DNA of 64,000 nt, taken from NCBI RefSeq assembly GCF_017833415.1, contig NZ_JAFICC010000017.1:1-64000 (forward strand), read 5' to 3'. The first letter of the stretch is position 1. Every line of letters begins with the position of its first letter. The DNA comes from Flavobacterium sp. 1355. GTDB taxonomy: Bacteria > Bacteroidota > Bacteroidia > Flavobacteriales > Flavobacteriaceae. A program made the translations under genes and the position numbers. Under the pieces are notes generated by a model, which was given only the letters and a program-made list of their open reading frames with translations, did no database searches and was not told where the DNA came from. Below, one piece after another: positions 37,826 to 46,160 of the stretch.

Positions 37826-37833
37826 TATTTTTG
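37826..37833 (+). promoter_or_regulatory. -7 promoter element of the GH67 operon
   Basis: TATTTTTG matches TAnnTTTG exactly. The candidate operator begins 9 bases after it, so a bound repressor would cover the start of transcription. The 5' untranslated region would be about 130 bases. Confidence 0.5.
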
Positions 37834-37842
37834 TATTTTAGC

Positions 37843-37854
37843 ACAACCGATTGC
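37843..37854. promoter_or_regulatory. candidate LacI operator ACAACCGATTGC (site 2)
   Basis: One base differs from the common form. It sits just downstream of the TATTTTTG element of the GH67 promoter, where bound protein would block initiation. Confidence 0.65.
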
Positions 37855-37969
37855 AAGACGATTATTTTTTCTGATAGTATATTTTTTTAGCACTTTTTTT
37901 GCTAAATAAGCGTATTTAAGAAAGAAACTCTGAATTGCATTTTAAAATCAATTGAAGAAATCCCATTAA

Positions 37970-40132
37970 ATGAAGCATCTTAAAAAAAACATTCTCAACT
38001 CTATTTTATTTTTTATGGTAGTTTGCTGGTCTTCGTCAGCTCAAAAAGATTATAAATTATGGTTGCAATACAATAAGGTTGAAAATGCAAATCTAAAAAC
38101 AGAATATCTTTCTAGTATTAAGGAAATTGTTTCTTTTGGGAAATCAGAAACTGCAAAAATTGCTTCTTCGGAATTGCAATCTGGTTTGGAGCAGATGTTG
38201 GATAAGAAATTTGAAAATAAATCAGCAATTTCAGAAGATCACAATATTATAATAGGTTCAAAAGAATTTCTAACGGCTGAAATTCAAAAGGAAATCGGGA
38301 ACTTCGATCAGATAAATGACGAAGGTTTTATCATTAAATCTATTTCCATAAAAAATAAAAAACAAATTGTCATTACAGGAAAAACAGATATTAGCGTTTT
38401 ATATGGCGTTTACAGTTTTCTGCGATTGATGCAAACCAACACATCCATTCAGAATTTAAATATTACCGATGCACCAAAAACCAATATCAGAATCCTAAAC
38501 CACTGGGATAATCTTGACCGGACTGTAGAACGTGGTTACGCCGGATTTTCGTTATGGAACTGGCAAAAACTACCTGATTTTATCGATCAGCGTTATATTG
38601 ATTACGCTCGTGCAAATGCTTCAATCGGGATTAACGGAACGGTTTTGACGAATGTAAATGCAAACGCTCTGATTCTGACGCCACAATATTTAGAAAAAGT
38701 AGAAGCGCTGGCAAACGTTTTCAGACCGTACGGAATCAAAGTGTATTTAACAGCACGATTTTCTGCACCCATAGAAATTGGAGGTTTAAAAACCGCCGAT
38801 CCTAAAGATGCTCAAGTCATCAATTGGTGGAAAAATAAAGCCAAAGAAATCTACAAAAGAATCCCTGATTTTGGCGGATTTCTGGTAAAAGCAAATTCAG
38901 AAGGCCAACCCGGCCCGCAAAATTACAACAGAGATCACGTAGACGGGGCCAACATGCTGGCCGATGCCGTTGCACCTTTTGGAGGTGTCATTATGTGGCG
39001 CGCTTTTGTCTATTCTGAACATGATGCAAACGACAGAGCGACGCAGGCTTACGCCGAATTTGTGCCTTATGACGGAAAATTTAAAGACAATGTAATTGTT
39101 CAGGTCAAAAACGGAGCAATTGATTTTCAGCCTCGTGAACCTTTTCATCCCATGTTTGGTGCGATGCCAAAAACACCTTTGATGATGGAGTTTCAAGTTA
39201 CACAGGAATATTTAGGATTTAGTACACATTTGGTTTTTCTGCCAAAATTATTTCAGGAAGTTCTAGAATCAGATACGTATCAAAAAGGAAAAGGAACCAC
39301 CGTTGCCAAAGTGATTGACGGTTCTTTCAACAAAACGAAACTCACGGGAATTGCCGGAGTTTCAAATATCGGAAATGATCTTAACTGGACAGGACATCCT
39401 TTTGCACAGGCCAATTGGTACGGCTTTGGCAGACTGGCTTGGAATCCGTATTTGGAGTCTGAAACCATTGCTGATGAGTGGCTTCGAAGCACATTTTCAA
39501 ATGATGAAAATTTCATAAAACCTGTTAAAGCAATGATGATGGATTCGCGCGAAGCTGTTGTCAATTACATGACACCGCATGGTTTGCATCACATTATGGA
39601 TACAGGACATCATTACGGTCCGGGTCCGTGGGTATCCAATTTGTCACGACCAGAATGGAATCCCGTGTATTATCACAAAGCAGATAAAAACGGAATTGGT
39701 TTCGATCGATCAAAAACCGGAACCAATGCCACCGCACAATACGCTCCCGAAGTAGAAAAAATGTACGATAATCTCGAAACCTGTCCTGAAAAAGATTTGT
39801 TATGGTTTCATCACGTTTCCTGGGATTATAAACTGAAAAACGGACAAACACTTTGGAATGGTTTAGCTTTAAAATATCAGGAAGGTGTAAATCAGGTTGC
39901 AGCAATGCAAAATATCTGGAATAAAACGCAGAAATATGTTGATGCAGAACGTTTTAAGGAAGTACAGATGTTGTTAGAAATTCAGCATAAAGAAGCAAAA
40001 TGGTGGCGGGATGCGTGCTTACTATATTTTCAACAATATTCAGGAAAGGAATTACCTTTAAGCGTTGAAAAAGCAACACAGTCTTTAGACTATTTTAAAT
40101 CATTAAAATTTCCTTTTGCACCGGGAAATTAA
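37970..40132 (+). CDS. aguA: GH67 alpha-glucuronidase, exported
   Basis: A 720-residue enzyme of normal GH67 length with a Sec signal (ending SSSAQ near residue 24), so it acts in the periplasm or outside. The three catalytic carboxylates known for the family can be placed: acid Glu311 in KANSEGQPGP, and the general-base pair Asp385 in AIDFQPREP and Glu407 in MMEFQVTQEY. It removes (4-O-methyl)glucuronic acid from the non-reducing end of aldouronic acids made by xylanase. It heads an operon with an SDR oxidoreductase (19 bases downstream) and mannonate dehydratase, which use the released uronic acid. The promoter region carries a LacI-type operator. Confidence 0.95.
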   Translation: MKHLKKNILNSILFFMVVCWSSSAQKDYKLWLQYNKVENANLKTEYLSSIKEIVSFGKSETAKIASSELQSGLEQMLDKKFENKSAISEDHNIIIGSKEFLTAEIQKEIGNFDQINDEGFIIKSISIKNKKQIVITGKTDISVLYGVYSFLRLMQTNTSIQNLNITDAPKTNIRILNHWDNLDRTVERGYAGFSLWNWQKLPDFIDQRYIDYARANASIGINGTVLTNVNANALILTPQYLEKVEALANVFRPYGIKVYLTARFSAPIEIGGLKTADPKDAQVINWWKNKAKEIYKRIPDFGGFLVKANSEGQPGPQNYNRDHVDGANMLADAVAPFGGVIMWRAFVYSEHDANDRATQAYAEFVPYDGKFKDNVIVQVKNGAIDFQPREPFHPMFGAMPKTPLMMEFQVTQEYLGFSTHLVFLPKLFQEVLESDTYQKGKGTTVAKVIDGSFNKTKLTGIAGVSNIGNDLNWTGHPFAQANWYGFGRLAWNPYLESETIADEWLRSTFSNDENFIKPVKAMMMDSREAVVNYMTPHGLHHIMDTGHHYGPGPWVSNLSRPEWNPVYYHKADKNGIGFDRSKTGTNATAQYAPEVEKMYDNLETCPEKDLLWFHHVSWDYKLKNGQTLWNGLALKYQEGVNQVAAMQNIWNKTQKYVDAERFKEVQMLLEIQHKEAKWWRDACLLYFQQYSGKELPLSVEKATQSLDYFKSLKFPFAPGN

Positions 40133-40150
40133 TATTCAAATTAAAAATAT

Positions 40151-40888
40151 ATGAGCACAAGAACGGCAATTGTAACCGGAGGAAATTCGGGTTTGGGTTT
40201 TGCAACCGCAAAAAAATTATGCGATAACGGTATTAAAACCTATATAATTGGAAGATCAAAAGACAAAACAGAAGATGCCTGCAAGGAAATTGGCGAAAAT
40301 GCCATTCCGGTTATTTTTGATTTAAATGATCTAAGCGGAATTCCAACAATGATTGAAAAGTTAACGCACGAAAACCCAATTGATATTTTGGTAAACAACG
40401 CCGGAATCAATCTGAAAAAAGAATTTACAGACGTTACCGATGAAGATTTTCTATCAGTAATTCATACCAATCTTTTGAGCGTTTTTGCTGTGAGTAAAGC
40501 CGTTGTAAAAAACATGAAAGAAAATAATGGCGGAAGCATTGTCAACATTAGTTCGATGGCATCACAATATGGGATTCCAAAAGTAATTGCCTATTCAGCC
40601 AGTAAAGGCGCAATCGAGTCGATGACCAGAGCCATGGCGGTAGAATTGGCGCCGTTTGGTATTCGTGTGAATTGTATTGCTCCGGGATTCATTAAAACCA
40701 AAATGTCTTCTGCCGCATTGGATAATGATCCCGAAAGAAAAAATAAAGTGCTGGGAAGAACGCCAATGGGTTTTTTAGGAGAACCATCAGATATTGCAGA
40801 TGCTGTTTATTATTTCGCATTAAACGAATCAAAATACACCACCGGAACTGTTTTGCCTGTTGATGGCGGAAATAGTATTGGGTTTTAA
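40151..40888 (+). CDS. SDR-family oxidoreductase, probable fructuronate reductase (mannonate oxidoreductase)
   Basis: A 245-residue short-chain dehydrogenase/reductase without a signal peptide. The cofactor motif is TGGNSGLGFATA, the structural NNAG is in VNNAGINLKK, and the catalytic Ser-Tyr-Lys set is in NISSMASQYGIPKVIAYSASK. It belongs to the classical SDR group that includes gluconate and 2-deoxygluconate dehydrogenases. It lies between the GH67 and uxuA genes. From this I infer it reduces fructuronate to mannonate, replacing the larger UxuB of enteric bacteria. A different sugar-acid oxidoreductase activity is possible. Confidence 0.78.
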   Translation: MSTRTAIVTGGNSGLGFATAKKLCDNGIKTYIIGRSKDKTEDACKEIGENAIPVIFDLNDLSGIPTMIEKLTHENPIDILVNNAGINLKKEFTDVTDEDFLSVIHTNLLSVFAVSKAVVKNMKENNGGSIVNISSMASQYGIPKVIAYSASKGAIESMTRAMAVELAPFGIRVNCIAPGFIKTKMSSAALDNDPERKNKVLGRTPMGFLGEPSDIADAVYYFALNESKYTTGTVLPVDGGNSIGF

Positions 40889-40907
40889 TAAGTTAATATA
40901 AGGTTTT

Positions 40908-40940
40908 AGACCTAACAGGTTTTCAAAACCTGTTAGGTCT
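40908..40940. repeat. perfect inverted repeat with 16-base arms
   Basis: AGACCTAACAGGTTTT at 40908-40923 is followed by one C and then its exact reverse complement at 40925-40940. It lies between the SDR and uxuA genes and lacks a T tract, so it looks like a dispersed intergenic hairpin rather than a strong terminator. Confidence 0.75.
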
Positions 40941-41011
40941 CGTCGCGAAATAACTTTGACAAATTTCGAGTCCTTTTAAAATAATTCAGCATAATAAAAT
41001 AATTGGATGCT

Positions 41012-42190
41012 ATGATAAAAATGCAGCAAACGATGCGTTGGTTTGGACCAAATGACAACGTAAGTTTATTAGATATAAAACAAGCCGGAGCAACGGGTAT
41101 CGTTACCGCTTTGCATCAAATTCCTGTTGGTGAAATCTGGACGGTTGAAGCTATTAAAGAAAGACAGCAAATTATAAGAAAAGCAGGTTTAGAATGGACA
41201 GTGGTTGAAAGCCTGCCTGTTCATGAAGAAATAAAACGTGCGACCGGAAATTATCTGCAATACATTGAAAACTATAAAATTAGTATTAAAAACTTAGCAG
41301 ACTGCGGCATTAAAATCATCACGTATAATTTTATGCCCATTCTGGACTGGGTAAGAACAGAGCACAATTTTATTAATGAAGATGGGAGTAAAGCACTTTT
41401 ATACAATCAGGAAGCTTTTATTTATTTTGATGTTTTTTTGCTGAAAAGGCCCAATGCAGGAAATGATTATTCTGATAAGGAGAAAGAAAACGCGTTACAG
41501 TTTGGAAACAAACTTTCTGAAGACGAGAAAGCGTTGCTTTTTAAGAATGTTTTATTGGGATTACCTGGAAGTAAAATCAATTTTACGGCAGAACAAATTC
41601 TTTCTTTATTAGATAACTACGCTGATATTGACAATAAGAAACTAAGAGAAAACCTGATTTATTTTTTATCAGAAGTGGCTCCGGTCGCTGAAACGTATGA
41701 TGTAAAATTAGCGATTCATCCTGATGATCCGCCGTTTTCGGTTTTGGGATTACCCAGAATTGTTTCTACGGAAGAAGATATTAAAGCCATTTTGAATGCT
41801 GTTCCCTTGCATGCAAATGGATTGTGTTATTGCACAGGTTCTTTGGGAGCAGATCCTAAAAATAATCTGGAAAGAATTATAGACGAATGCGGCGACCGAA
41901 TTCACTTTTTGCATCTTCGAAATACCTTCCGCGAAAGCGAAACTATTTTTAGGGAATCAGAACATTTAAACGGTGATACCAAAATGGAAAGCATTGTCGA
42001 GAAAATTTTATTGCTCATGAATTCCAGAAAAATAAGTCTGCCCATGCGCCCCGATCACGGATTTTTGCATGAAGTGGATAAAGACAAGGAAACCTATCCC
42101 GGTTATTCTTTAACAGGAAGATTGAAAGGTCTTGCTGAGTTAAGAGGATTAGAAATGGGCATCGCCTATAAACTGAAAGAACTGGCTTAA
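41012..42190 (+). CDS. uxuA: mannonate dehydratase
   Basis: A cytoplasmic enzyme of about 390 residues that turns D-mannonate into 2-keto-3-deoxygluconate. The start MQQTMRWFGPNDNVSLLDIK and the following QAGATGIVTALHQIP agree closely with UxuA of E. coli. Family blocks include LAIHPDDPPFSVLGLPRIVS, GLCYCTGSLGADPKNN, HFLHLRN and MRPDHGFLHEVDKD. An open frame reaches a TTG at 41003, but ATG at 41012, or at 41021 as the E. coli alignment prefers, is the likelier start. It follows the SDR gene after about 120 bases that contain a perfect hairpin, and probably belongs to the GH67 transcript. The downstream KDG kinase and aldolase are not in the window. Confidence 0.95.
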   Translation: MIKMQQTMRWFGPNDNVSLLDIKQAGATGIVTALHQIPVGEIWTVEAIKERQQIIRKAGLEWTVVESLPVHEEIKRATGNYLQYIENYKISIKNLADCGIKIITYNFMPILDWVRTEHNFINEDGSKALLYNQEAFIYFDVFLLKRPNAGNDYSDKEKENALQFGNKLSEDEKALLFKNVLLGLPGSKINFTAEQILSLLDNYADIDNKKLRENLIYFLSEVAPVAETYDVKLAIHPDDPPFSVLGLPRIVSTEEDIKAILNAVPLHANGLCYCTGSLGADPKNNLERIIDECGDRIHFLHLRNTFRESETIFRESEHLNGDTKMESIVEKILLLMNSRKISLPMRPDHGFLHEVDKDKETYPGYSLTGRLKGLAELRGLEMGIAYKLKELA

Positions 42191-42222
42191 GCAATCATCG
42201 AAAAAAGCAAGAAGCAAAATTT

Positions 42223-42264
42223 ACTAACAACTAAGTACTAACAACTAAGTACTAACAACTAAGT
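42223..42264. repeat. three tandem copies of a 14-base unit
   Basis: ACTAACAACTAAGT occurs three times in direct succession, followed by a decayed part copy to about 42278. It lies between uxuA and the GH10 gene, immediately before the likely leader of the latter. Confidence 0.85.
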
Positions 42265-42293
42265 ACTAACTACTAACCGTAAAACCACATAAA

Positions 42294-43409
42294 ATGAAAA
42301 TACTTAAAAATTCTCTACTGCTTTTGTCTGTTGCAGTTTTAAGCAGCTGTAATGTACAAAAAGAAAAAGAGGCTGTTTCCTTAAAAGACAGCTATAAAAA
42401 TGATTTTTACATTGGAACTGCTTTGAGCGCTGATCAAATTGAGGAAAAAAATGCCAAGGAAGATTCATTGATTGTCAAACAGTTTAATGCGATTACCGCA
42501 GAAAACATCATGAAATCGATGTATGTACATCCGGAGAAAGACAAATATGATTTTGCTCTTACGGATAAATTTATCGCGTATGGTAAAAAAAACAAAATGT
42601 TTATTCACGGTCATACTTTGATCTGGCACAGTCAGCTGGCGCCCTGGATGCAAAAAATTAAAGACAGCACAGAAATGAAAGCTTTCATGAAAGAGCATAT
42701 CACGACTATTGTCTCTAAATACAAAGGCCAGGTAGATTCGTGGGATGTCGTGAATGAAGCTTTAAACGAAGACGGAACGTTAAGAAAATCGATTTTTCTG
42801 GACAAATTGGGCGAAAAATATCTTGTAGATGCTTTTAAACTGGCTGCAGCTGCCGACCCAAAAGTGGATTTGTATTACAATGATTATAATAATGAAGAAC
42901 CGGCCAAGAGAGCGGGAAACATTGCATTGATCAAAAAAATAAAAGCTGGTGGAGGTAAAATTGATGGCGTAGGGATTCAGGCACATTGGAAATTAGCTTA
43001 TCCGTCATTAGAAGAAATTGAAAAAAGTATTTTAGAATATTCTGCGCTTGGCATTAAGGTGGCTTTTACAGAACTTGATATTTCGGTATTGCCAAATCCG
43101 AAGGATTTTAGCGGTGCAGATGTAAATCAAAAATTTGAAGGAGATCCTAAAATGAATCCGTATCCTGAAAAACTTCCGGATTCTGTACAGCTGAAACTGG
43201 CAGAGCGTTATGCTTCTATCTTTAAATTATTTTTAAAACACAAAGACAAAATTAGCCGTGTCACTTTTTGGGGCGTTCATGACGGACAATCGTGGCTAAA
43301 CGACTGGCCTATAAAAGGCAGGACAAATTACCCGCTATTATTTGATAAAAACCTGCAGCCAAAAAAAGCGTATAACAGCGTAATTCAATTAAAAGAAACA
43401 AAACAATAA
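42294..43409 (+). CDS. GH10 endo-1,4-beta-xylanase lipoprotein
   Basis: A 371-residue, single-domain GH10 enzyme. The signal ends in a lipobox (VLSSC, Cys at about residue 19) followed by lysine- and glutamate-rich residues, so the enzyme is anchored in the outer membrane and may face outward. The acid/base is Glu155 in DVVNEAL and the nucleophile Glu260 in FTELDIS. HGHTLIWHSQLAPWM, DLYYNDYN and VTFWGVHDGQSWLNDWP are further family motifs. It cuts the xylan backbone into short oligosaccharides for GH67, GH43 and GH3. It lacks any carbohydrate-binding insert. It follows uxuA and precedes the symporter gene, separated from the latter by a promoter with two operator-like sites. Confidence 0.96.
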   Translation: MKILKNSLLLLSVAVLSSCNVQKEKEAVSLKDSYKNDFYIGTALSADQIEEKNAKEDSLIVKQFNAITAENIMKSMYVHPEKDKYDFALTDKFIAYGKKNKMFIHGHTLIWHSQLAPWMQKIKDSTEMKAFMKEHITTIVSKYKGQVDSWDVVNEALNEDGTLRKSIFLDKLGEKYLVDAFKLAAAADPKVDLYYNDYNNEEPAKRAGNIALIKKIKAGGGKIDGVGIQAHWKLAYPSLEEIEKSILEYSALGIKVAFTELDISVLPNPKDFSGADVNQKFEGDPKMNPYPEKLPDSVQLKLAERYASIFKLFLKHKDKISRVTFWGVHDGQSWLNDWPIKGRTNYPLLFDKNLQPKKAYNSVIQLKETKQ

Positions 43410-43446
43410 AAAAGGAGTTATAAAAAACTTTTTTATTGATAACTAC

Positions 43447-43458
43447 ACAACCGAATGC
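43447..43458. promoter_or_regulatory. degenerate candidate LacI operator ACAACCGAATGC (site 3)
   Basis: Two bases differ from ACAACCGATTGT. It lies 81 bases upstream of the stronger site 4 in the same promoter region; paired operators would allow looping. Confidence 0.4.
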
Positions 43459-43496
43459 GTGTTTTGTTAGTTTTAGTGAAATAATTAAAACAGTAC

Positions 43497-43526
43497 TTGC
43501 GGGTTCTGTTTTTTTATATAAATTTA
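43497..43526 (+). promoter_or_regulatory. promoter of the symporter-xylose operon
   Basis: TTG at 43497-43499 is followed after 19 bases by TAAATTTA at 43519-43526, one base off TAnnTTTG. The operator begins one base downstream. Confidence 0.55.
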
Positions 43527-43527
43527 C

Positions 43528-43539
43528 ACAACCGATTGT
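43528..43539. promoter_or_regulatory. candidate LacI operator ACAACCGATTGT (site 4)
   Basis: An exact copy of the 12-base site. It starts one base after the -7 element of the symporter promoter and would block initiation when bound. Confidence 0.7.
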
Positions 43540-43631
43540 TCTTTGTTTTTATAGTATTTAAAGACCTCAATTAACTACCGAATATTAGAAAAATAAATTC
43601 TAATTTCAAGCCAAAATAACCACATAAAATA

Positions 43632-45065
43632 ATGAATTACATTTCACAAAAATTATCTATCAAAGAAAAAATCGGATACAGCTTAGGCGACTTAGCGGCA
43701 AATTTGGTTTTCCAGACATTAATGACTTATTTGGCCTATTTCTACACAGATATTTATGGATTGTCACCCACTGATTCTTCCATAATTATGCTAGTCGTTG
43801 GCTTAATTGCTGCATTTGTTTTCAACCCCATTATTGGTGTTTTGGCAGACAGGACCATTACAAGATGGGGAAAATTCAGGCCGTGGATTTTAATAACCGC
43901 AATTCCACTGGGTGTGATCGCTTTGTTGGCATTCACAACTCCCAATTTTTCTTATCAGGGAAAAGTGCTTTACGCCGTTGTAACCTATACTTTATTGTTG
44001 CTTTTTTACGCGAGTAATAACCTGCCTTATTCTGCTTTAAGCGGCGTGATTACGGGAGATATGCGCGAAAGAAACAGTATGTCGGCCTATCGTTTTGTGG
44101 CGGTAATGTTTGCACAATTCTTTGTTCAGGTTTTTATGCTCGGGATTATTAAAAGTGCCGGAAACGGAGATAAAGCCATCGGAATCGAAAAAGTAATGAC
44201 GGTTTTGGCCATCATTGGAACGATCATGTTGTTGATCACATTTTTAACGACAAAAGAACGTATTATTCCCAAACCGGAACAAAAATCAAGCATTAAAGAA
44301 GATTTGAGCGATTTGGTAAAAAACAAACCCTGGGTTATTATGTTAAGTCTTACAACGTTAGTATTCATTACGTTGGCGATGAAAGGCGGTTCGTATGTCT
44401 ATTATTTTGAAAATTATGTAGACAAAGAACAGCTTGCGATTTTTATACAGCCTATTTTGGATGTTCTATCCACCTTTAAATTGAATTATTTTGGAAGTGA
44501 TCCTGTTTCAGCAGGTTTCGGATTGTTTAATGCGGGCGGAATCATCTTCATGATTGTGGGAATTACACTTTCTAAAAGTCTGGCAGATAAATACGGAAAG
44601 CGAAATATTTTTGGGTTGTTTTTATTCATTTCGACCTTGTTTATTATTGTTTTTTATTTTTTTCCATCGAGAGCCATCGGCTTTATGTTTTTCTCACAAA
44701 TATTGCACGGATTTTTCTACGGAATAACAATTCCGCTTTTATGGGCCATGATTGCAGATGTTGCCGATTATTCAGAATGGCTCAATAACCGTCGTGCAAC
44801 GGCCATTATTTTCTCGGCCATGATGGTAGGTTTAAAAGCCGGATTAAGTATTGGCGGAGCTTTAACCACTTCGTTTTTAGGCTTTTTCCATTATATACCA
44901 AACGCTTTAAGCCAAACCGCTGTTGCCATAAACGGAATAAAATTATTGGTGAGCATTTTTCCTGCAATACCTTTTTTAATAGGAGTTGCACTCTTATTTT
45001 TCTATAAAATCGATAAAAAAATGGAAGTACAGATAGAGACAGATTTAAAAGAAAGAAGAACTTAA
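43632..45065 (+). CDS. GPH-family sugar:cation symporter, probably for xylo-oligosaccharides
   Basis: A 477-residue inner-membrane protein with about 12 transmembrane segments, of the glycoside-pentoside-hexuronide family within the major facilitator superfamily. The start SIKEKIGYSLGDLAANLVFQTLMTYLAYFYTD and the loop GVLADRTITRWGKFRPWIL are diagnostic, as is WAMIADVADYSEW in the second half. Members carry xylosides, melibiose or hexuronides with H+ or Na+. The next gene, 24 bases on, is a leaderless GH43 enzyme. This suggests that the symporter brings in xylobiose or similar oligosaccharides to be split in the cytoplasm. A LacI-type operator lies at its promoter. Confidence 0.9.
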   Translation: MNYISQKLSIKEKIGYSLGDLAANLVFQTLMTYLAYFYTDIYGLSPTDSSIIMLVVGLIAAFVFNPIIGVLADRTITRWGKFRPWILITAIPLGVIALLAFTTPNFSYQGKVLYAVVTYTLLLLFYASNNLPYSALSGVITGDMRERNSMSAYRFVAVMFAQFFVQVFMLGIIKSAGNGDKAIGIEKVMTVLAIIGTIMLLITFLTTKERIIPKPEQKSSIKEDLSDLVKNKPWVIMLSLTTLVFITLAMKGGSYVYYFENYVDKEQLAIFIQPILDVLSTFKLNYFGSDPVSAGFGLFNAGGIIFMIVGITLSKSLADKYGKRNIFGLFLFISTLFIIVFYFFPSRAIGFMFFSQILHGFFYGITIPLLWAMIADVADYSEWLNNRRATAIIFSAMMVGLKAGLSIGGALTTSFLGFFHYIPNALSQTAVAINGIKLLVSIFPAIPFLIGVALLFFYKIDKKMEVQIETDLKERRT

Positions 45066-45089
45066 TATTTTATAAAACAAAAATACACT

Positions 45090-46124
45090 ATGCCTGAAGA
45101 TAGTACTGAACAAATTAATTTCGAGCAAATTAATAAAAAAGCCATTTCGCAGCCTTTGGTTTCTCATATTTATACCGCAGATCCATCGGCGCATGTTTTT
45201 AATGGTAAAATTTATATTTACCCGTCGCATGATATTGATGCGGGTATTCCGTTTAATGATAATGGCGACCATTTTGGAATGGAAGATTATCACGTTTTTT
45301 CAATGGATAGTATTGACGCAGAAACGGTTGATAACGGAGTGGCACTTCATGTAAAAGATGTGGCCTGGGCCGAAAAACAAATGTGGGCACCAGATGCCGC
45401 CTGCAAAAACGGAAAGTTTTATTTGTATTTTCCGGCGAAACGTGCCAACGGAATTTTCCAGATTGGAGTGGCGGTAAGCGATTCACCGGTTGGGCCATTT
45501 TTACCTGAACCAGAAGCTATTAAAGGAAGTTATAGTATTGATCCCGCTGTTTTTGAAGACAACGACGGAAAGCATTATATTTATTTTGGCGGCATTTGGG
45601 GCGGTCAGCTTCAAAAATACAGAAACAATACCTACAGTTTAGATCATGAAGAACCTCTTGCAAATGAAACAGCTTTAGGACCAATTGTGGCTTTGTTGAC
45701 AGATGACATGCTGGAATTTGCCGAAGAACCAAAAGAGATTAAAATCCTCGATGAAAATGGAGAAATTTTATTGGCAGGAGACAACGACCGTCGTTTTTTT
45801 GAAGCTTCATGGGTACATAAATACAACGACAAATATTATTTTTCGTATTCAACAGGCGACACACATTTTATTTGTTACGCAATAGGCGACAGTCCGTATG
45901 GGCCTTTTACCTATCAGGGCAGAATTTTGAATCCGGTTGTAGGCTGGACATCGCACCATTCTATCTGTAAAGTTGAAGATGACTGGTATTTGTTTTACCA
46001 CGATTCGAGTTTATCAAAAGGGGTAACGCATTTGCGAAGCATGAAGGTGACAAAAATAGCGTATCTGGAAGATGGCTCAATTGTTACTATAGATCCTTAT
46101 GGAATAAGAAGATCGGGAGATTAA
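45090..46124 (+). CDS. cytoplasmic GH43 beta-xylosidase/alpha-L-arabinofuranosidase
   Basis: A 344-residue GH43 enzyme without a signal peptide, so it works in the cytoplasm. The five-bladed propeller carries the base Asp in YTADPSAHVF, the pKa-modulating Asp in YSIDPAVFED and the acid Glu in FFEASWVHKY. It lacks the C-terminal beta-sandwich found in the longer GH43 enzyme at 56392. Given the symporter just upstream and the xylose genes downstream, it probably splits imported xylobiose or arabino-xylo-oligosaccharides. GH43 members differ in specificity, so xylosidase versus arabinofuranosidase is not settled. It is part of the operon 43632-49744. Confidence 0.92.
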   Translation: MPEDSTEQINFEQINKKAISQPLVSHIYTADPSAHVFNGKIYIYPSHDIDAGIPFNDNGDHFGMEDYHVFSMDSIDAETVDNGVALHVKDVAWAEKQMWAPDAACKNGKFYLYFPAKRANGIFQIGVAVSDSPVGPFLPEPEAIKGSYSIDPAVFEDNDGKHYIYFGGIWGGQLQKYRNNTYSLDHEEPLANETALGPIVALLTDDMLEFAEEPKEIKILDENGEILLAGDNDRRFFEASWVHKYNDKYYFSYSTGDTHFICYAIGDSPYGPFTYQGRILNPVVGWTSHHSICKVEDDWYLFYHDSSLSKGVTHLRSMKVTKIAYLEDGSIVTIDPYGIRRSGD

Positions 46125-46160
46125 GTTGAAGAAAAGTAATATGTTTAAATTTTGTTTTCT

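Larger units (their letters stand above)
37623..37969. other. 347-base intergenic region before the GH67 gene
   Basis: It holds a terminator (37648-37678), a -7 element (37826-37833), a candidate LacI operator (37843-37854) and a small inverted repeat TTAGCA/TGCTAA near 37888-37910. No gene is seen. Confidence 0.6.

Noticed and set aside
41003..41011. TTG at 41003 as start of uxuA
   Set aside because: In-frame ATGs follow at 41012 and 41021, and the protein aligns with the E. coli enzyme from the latter.
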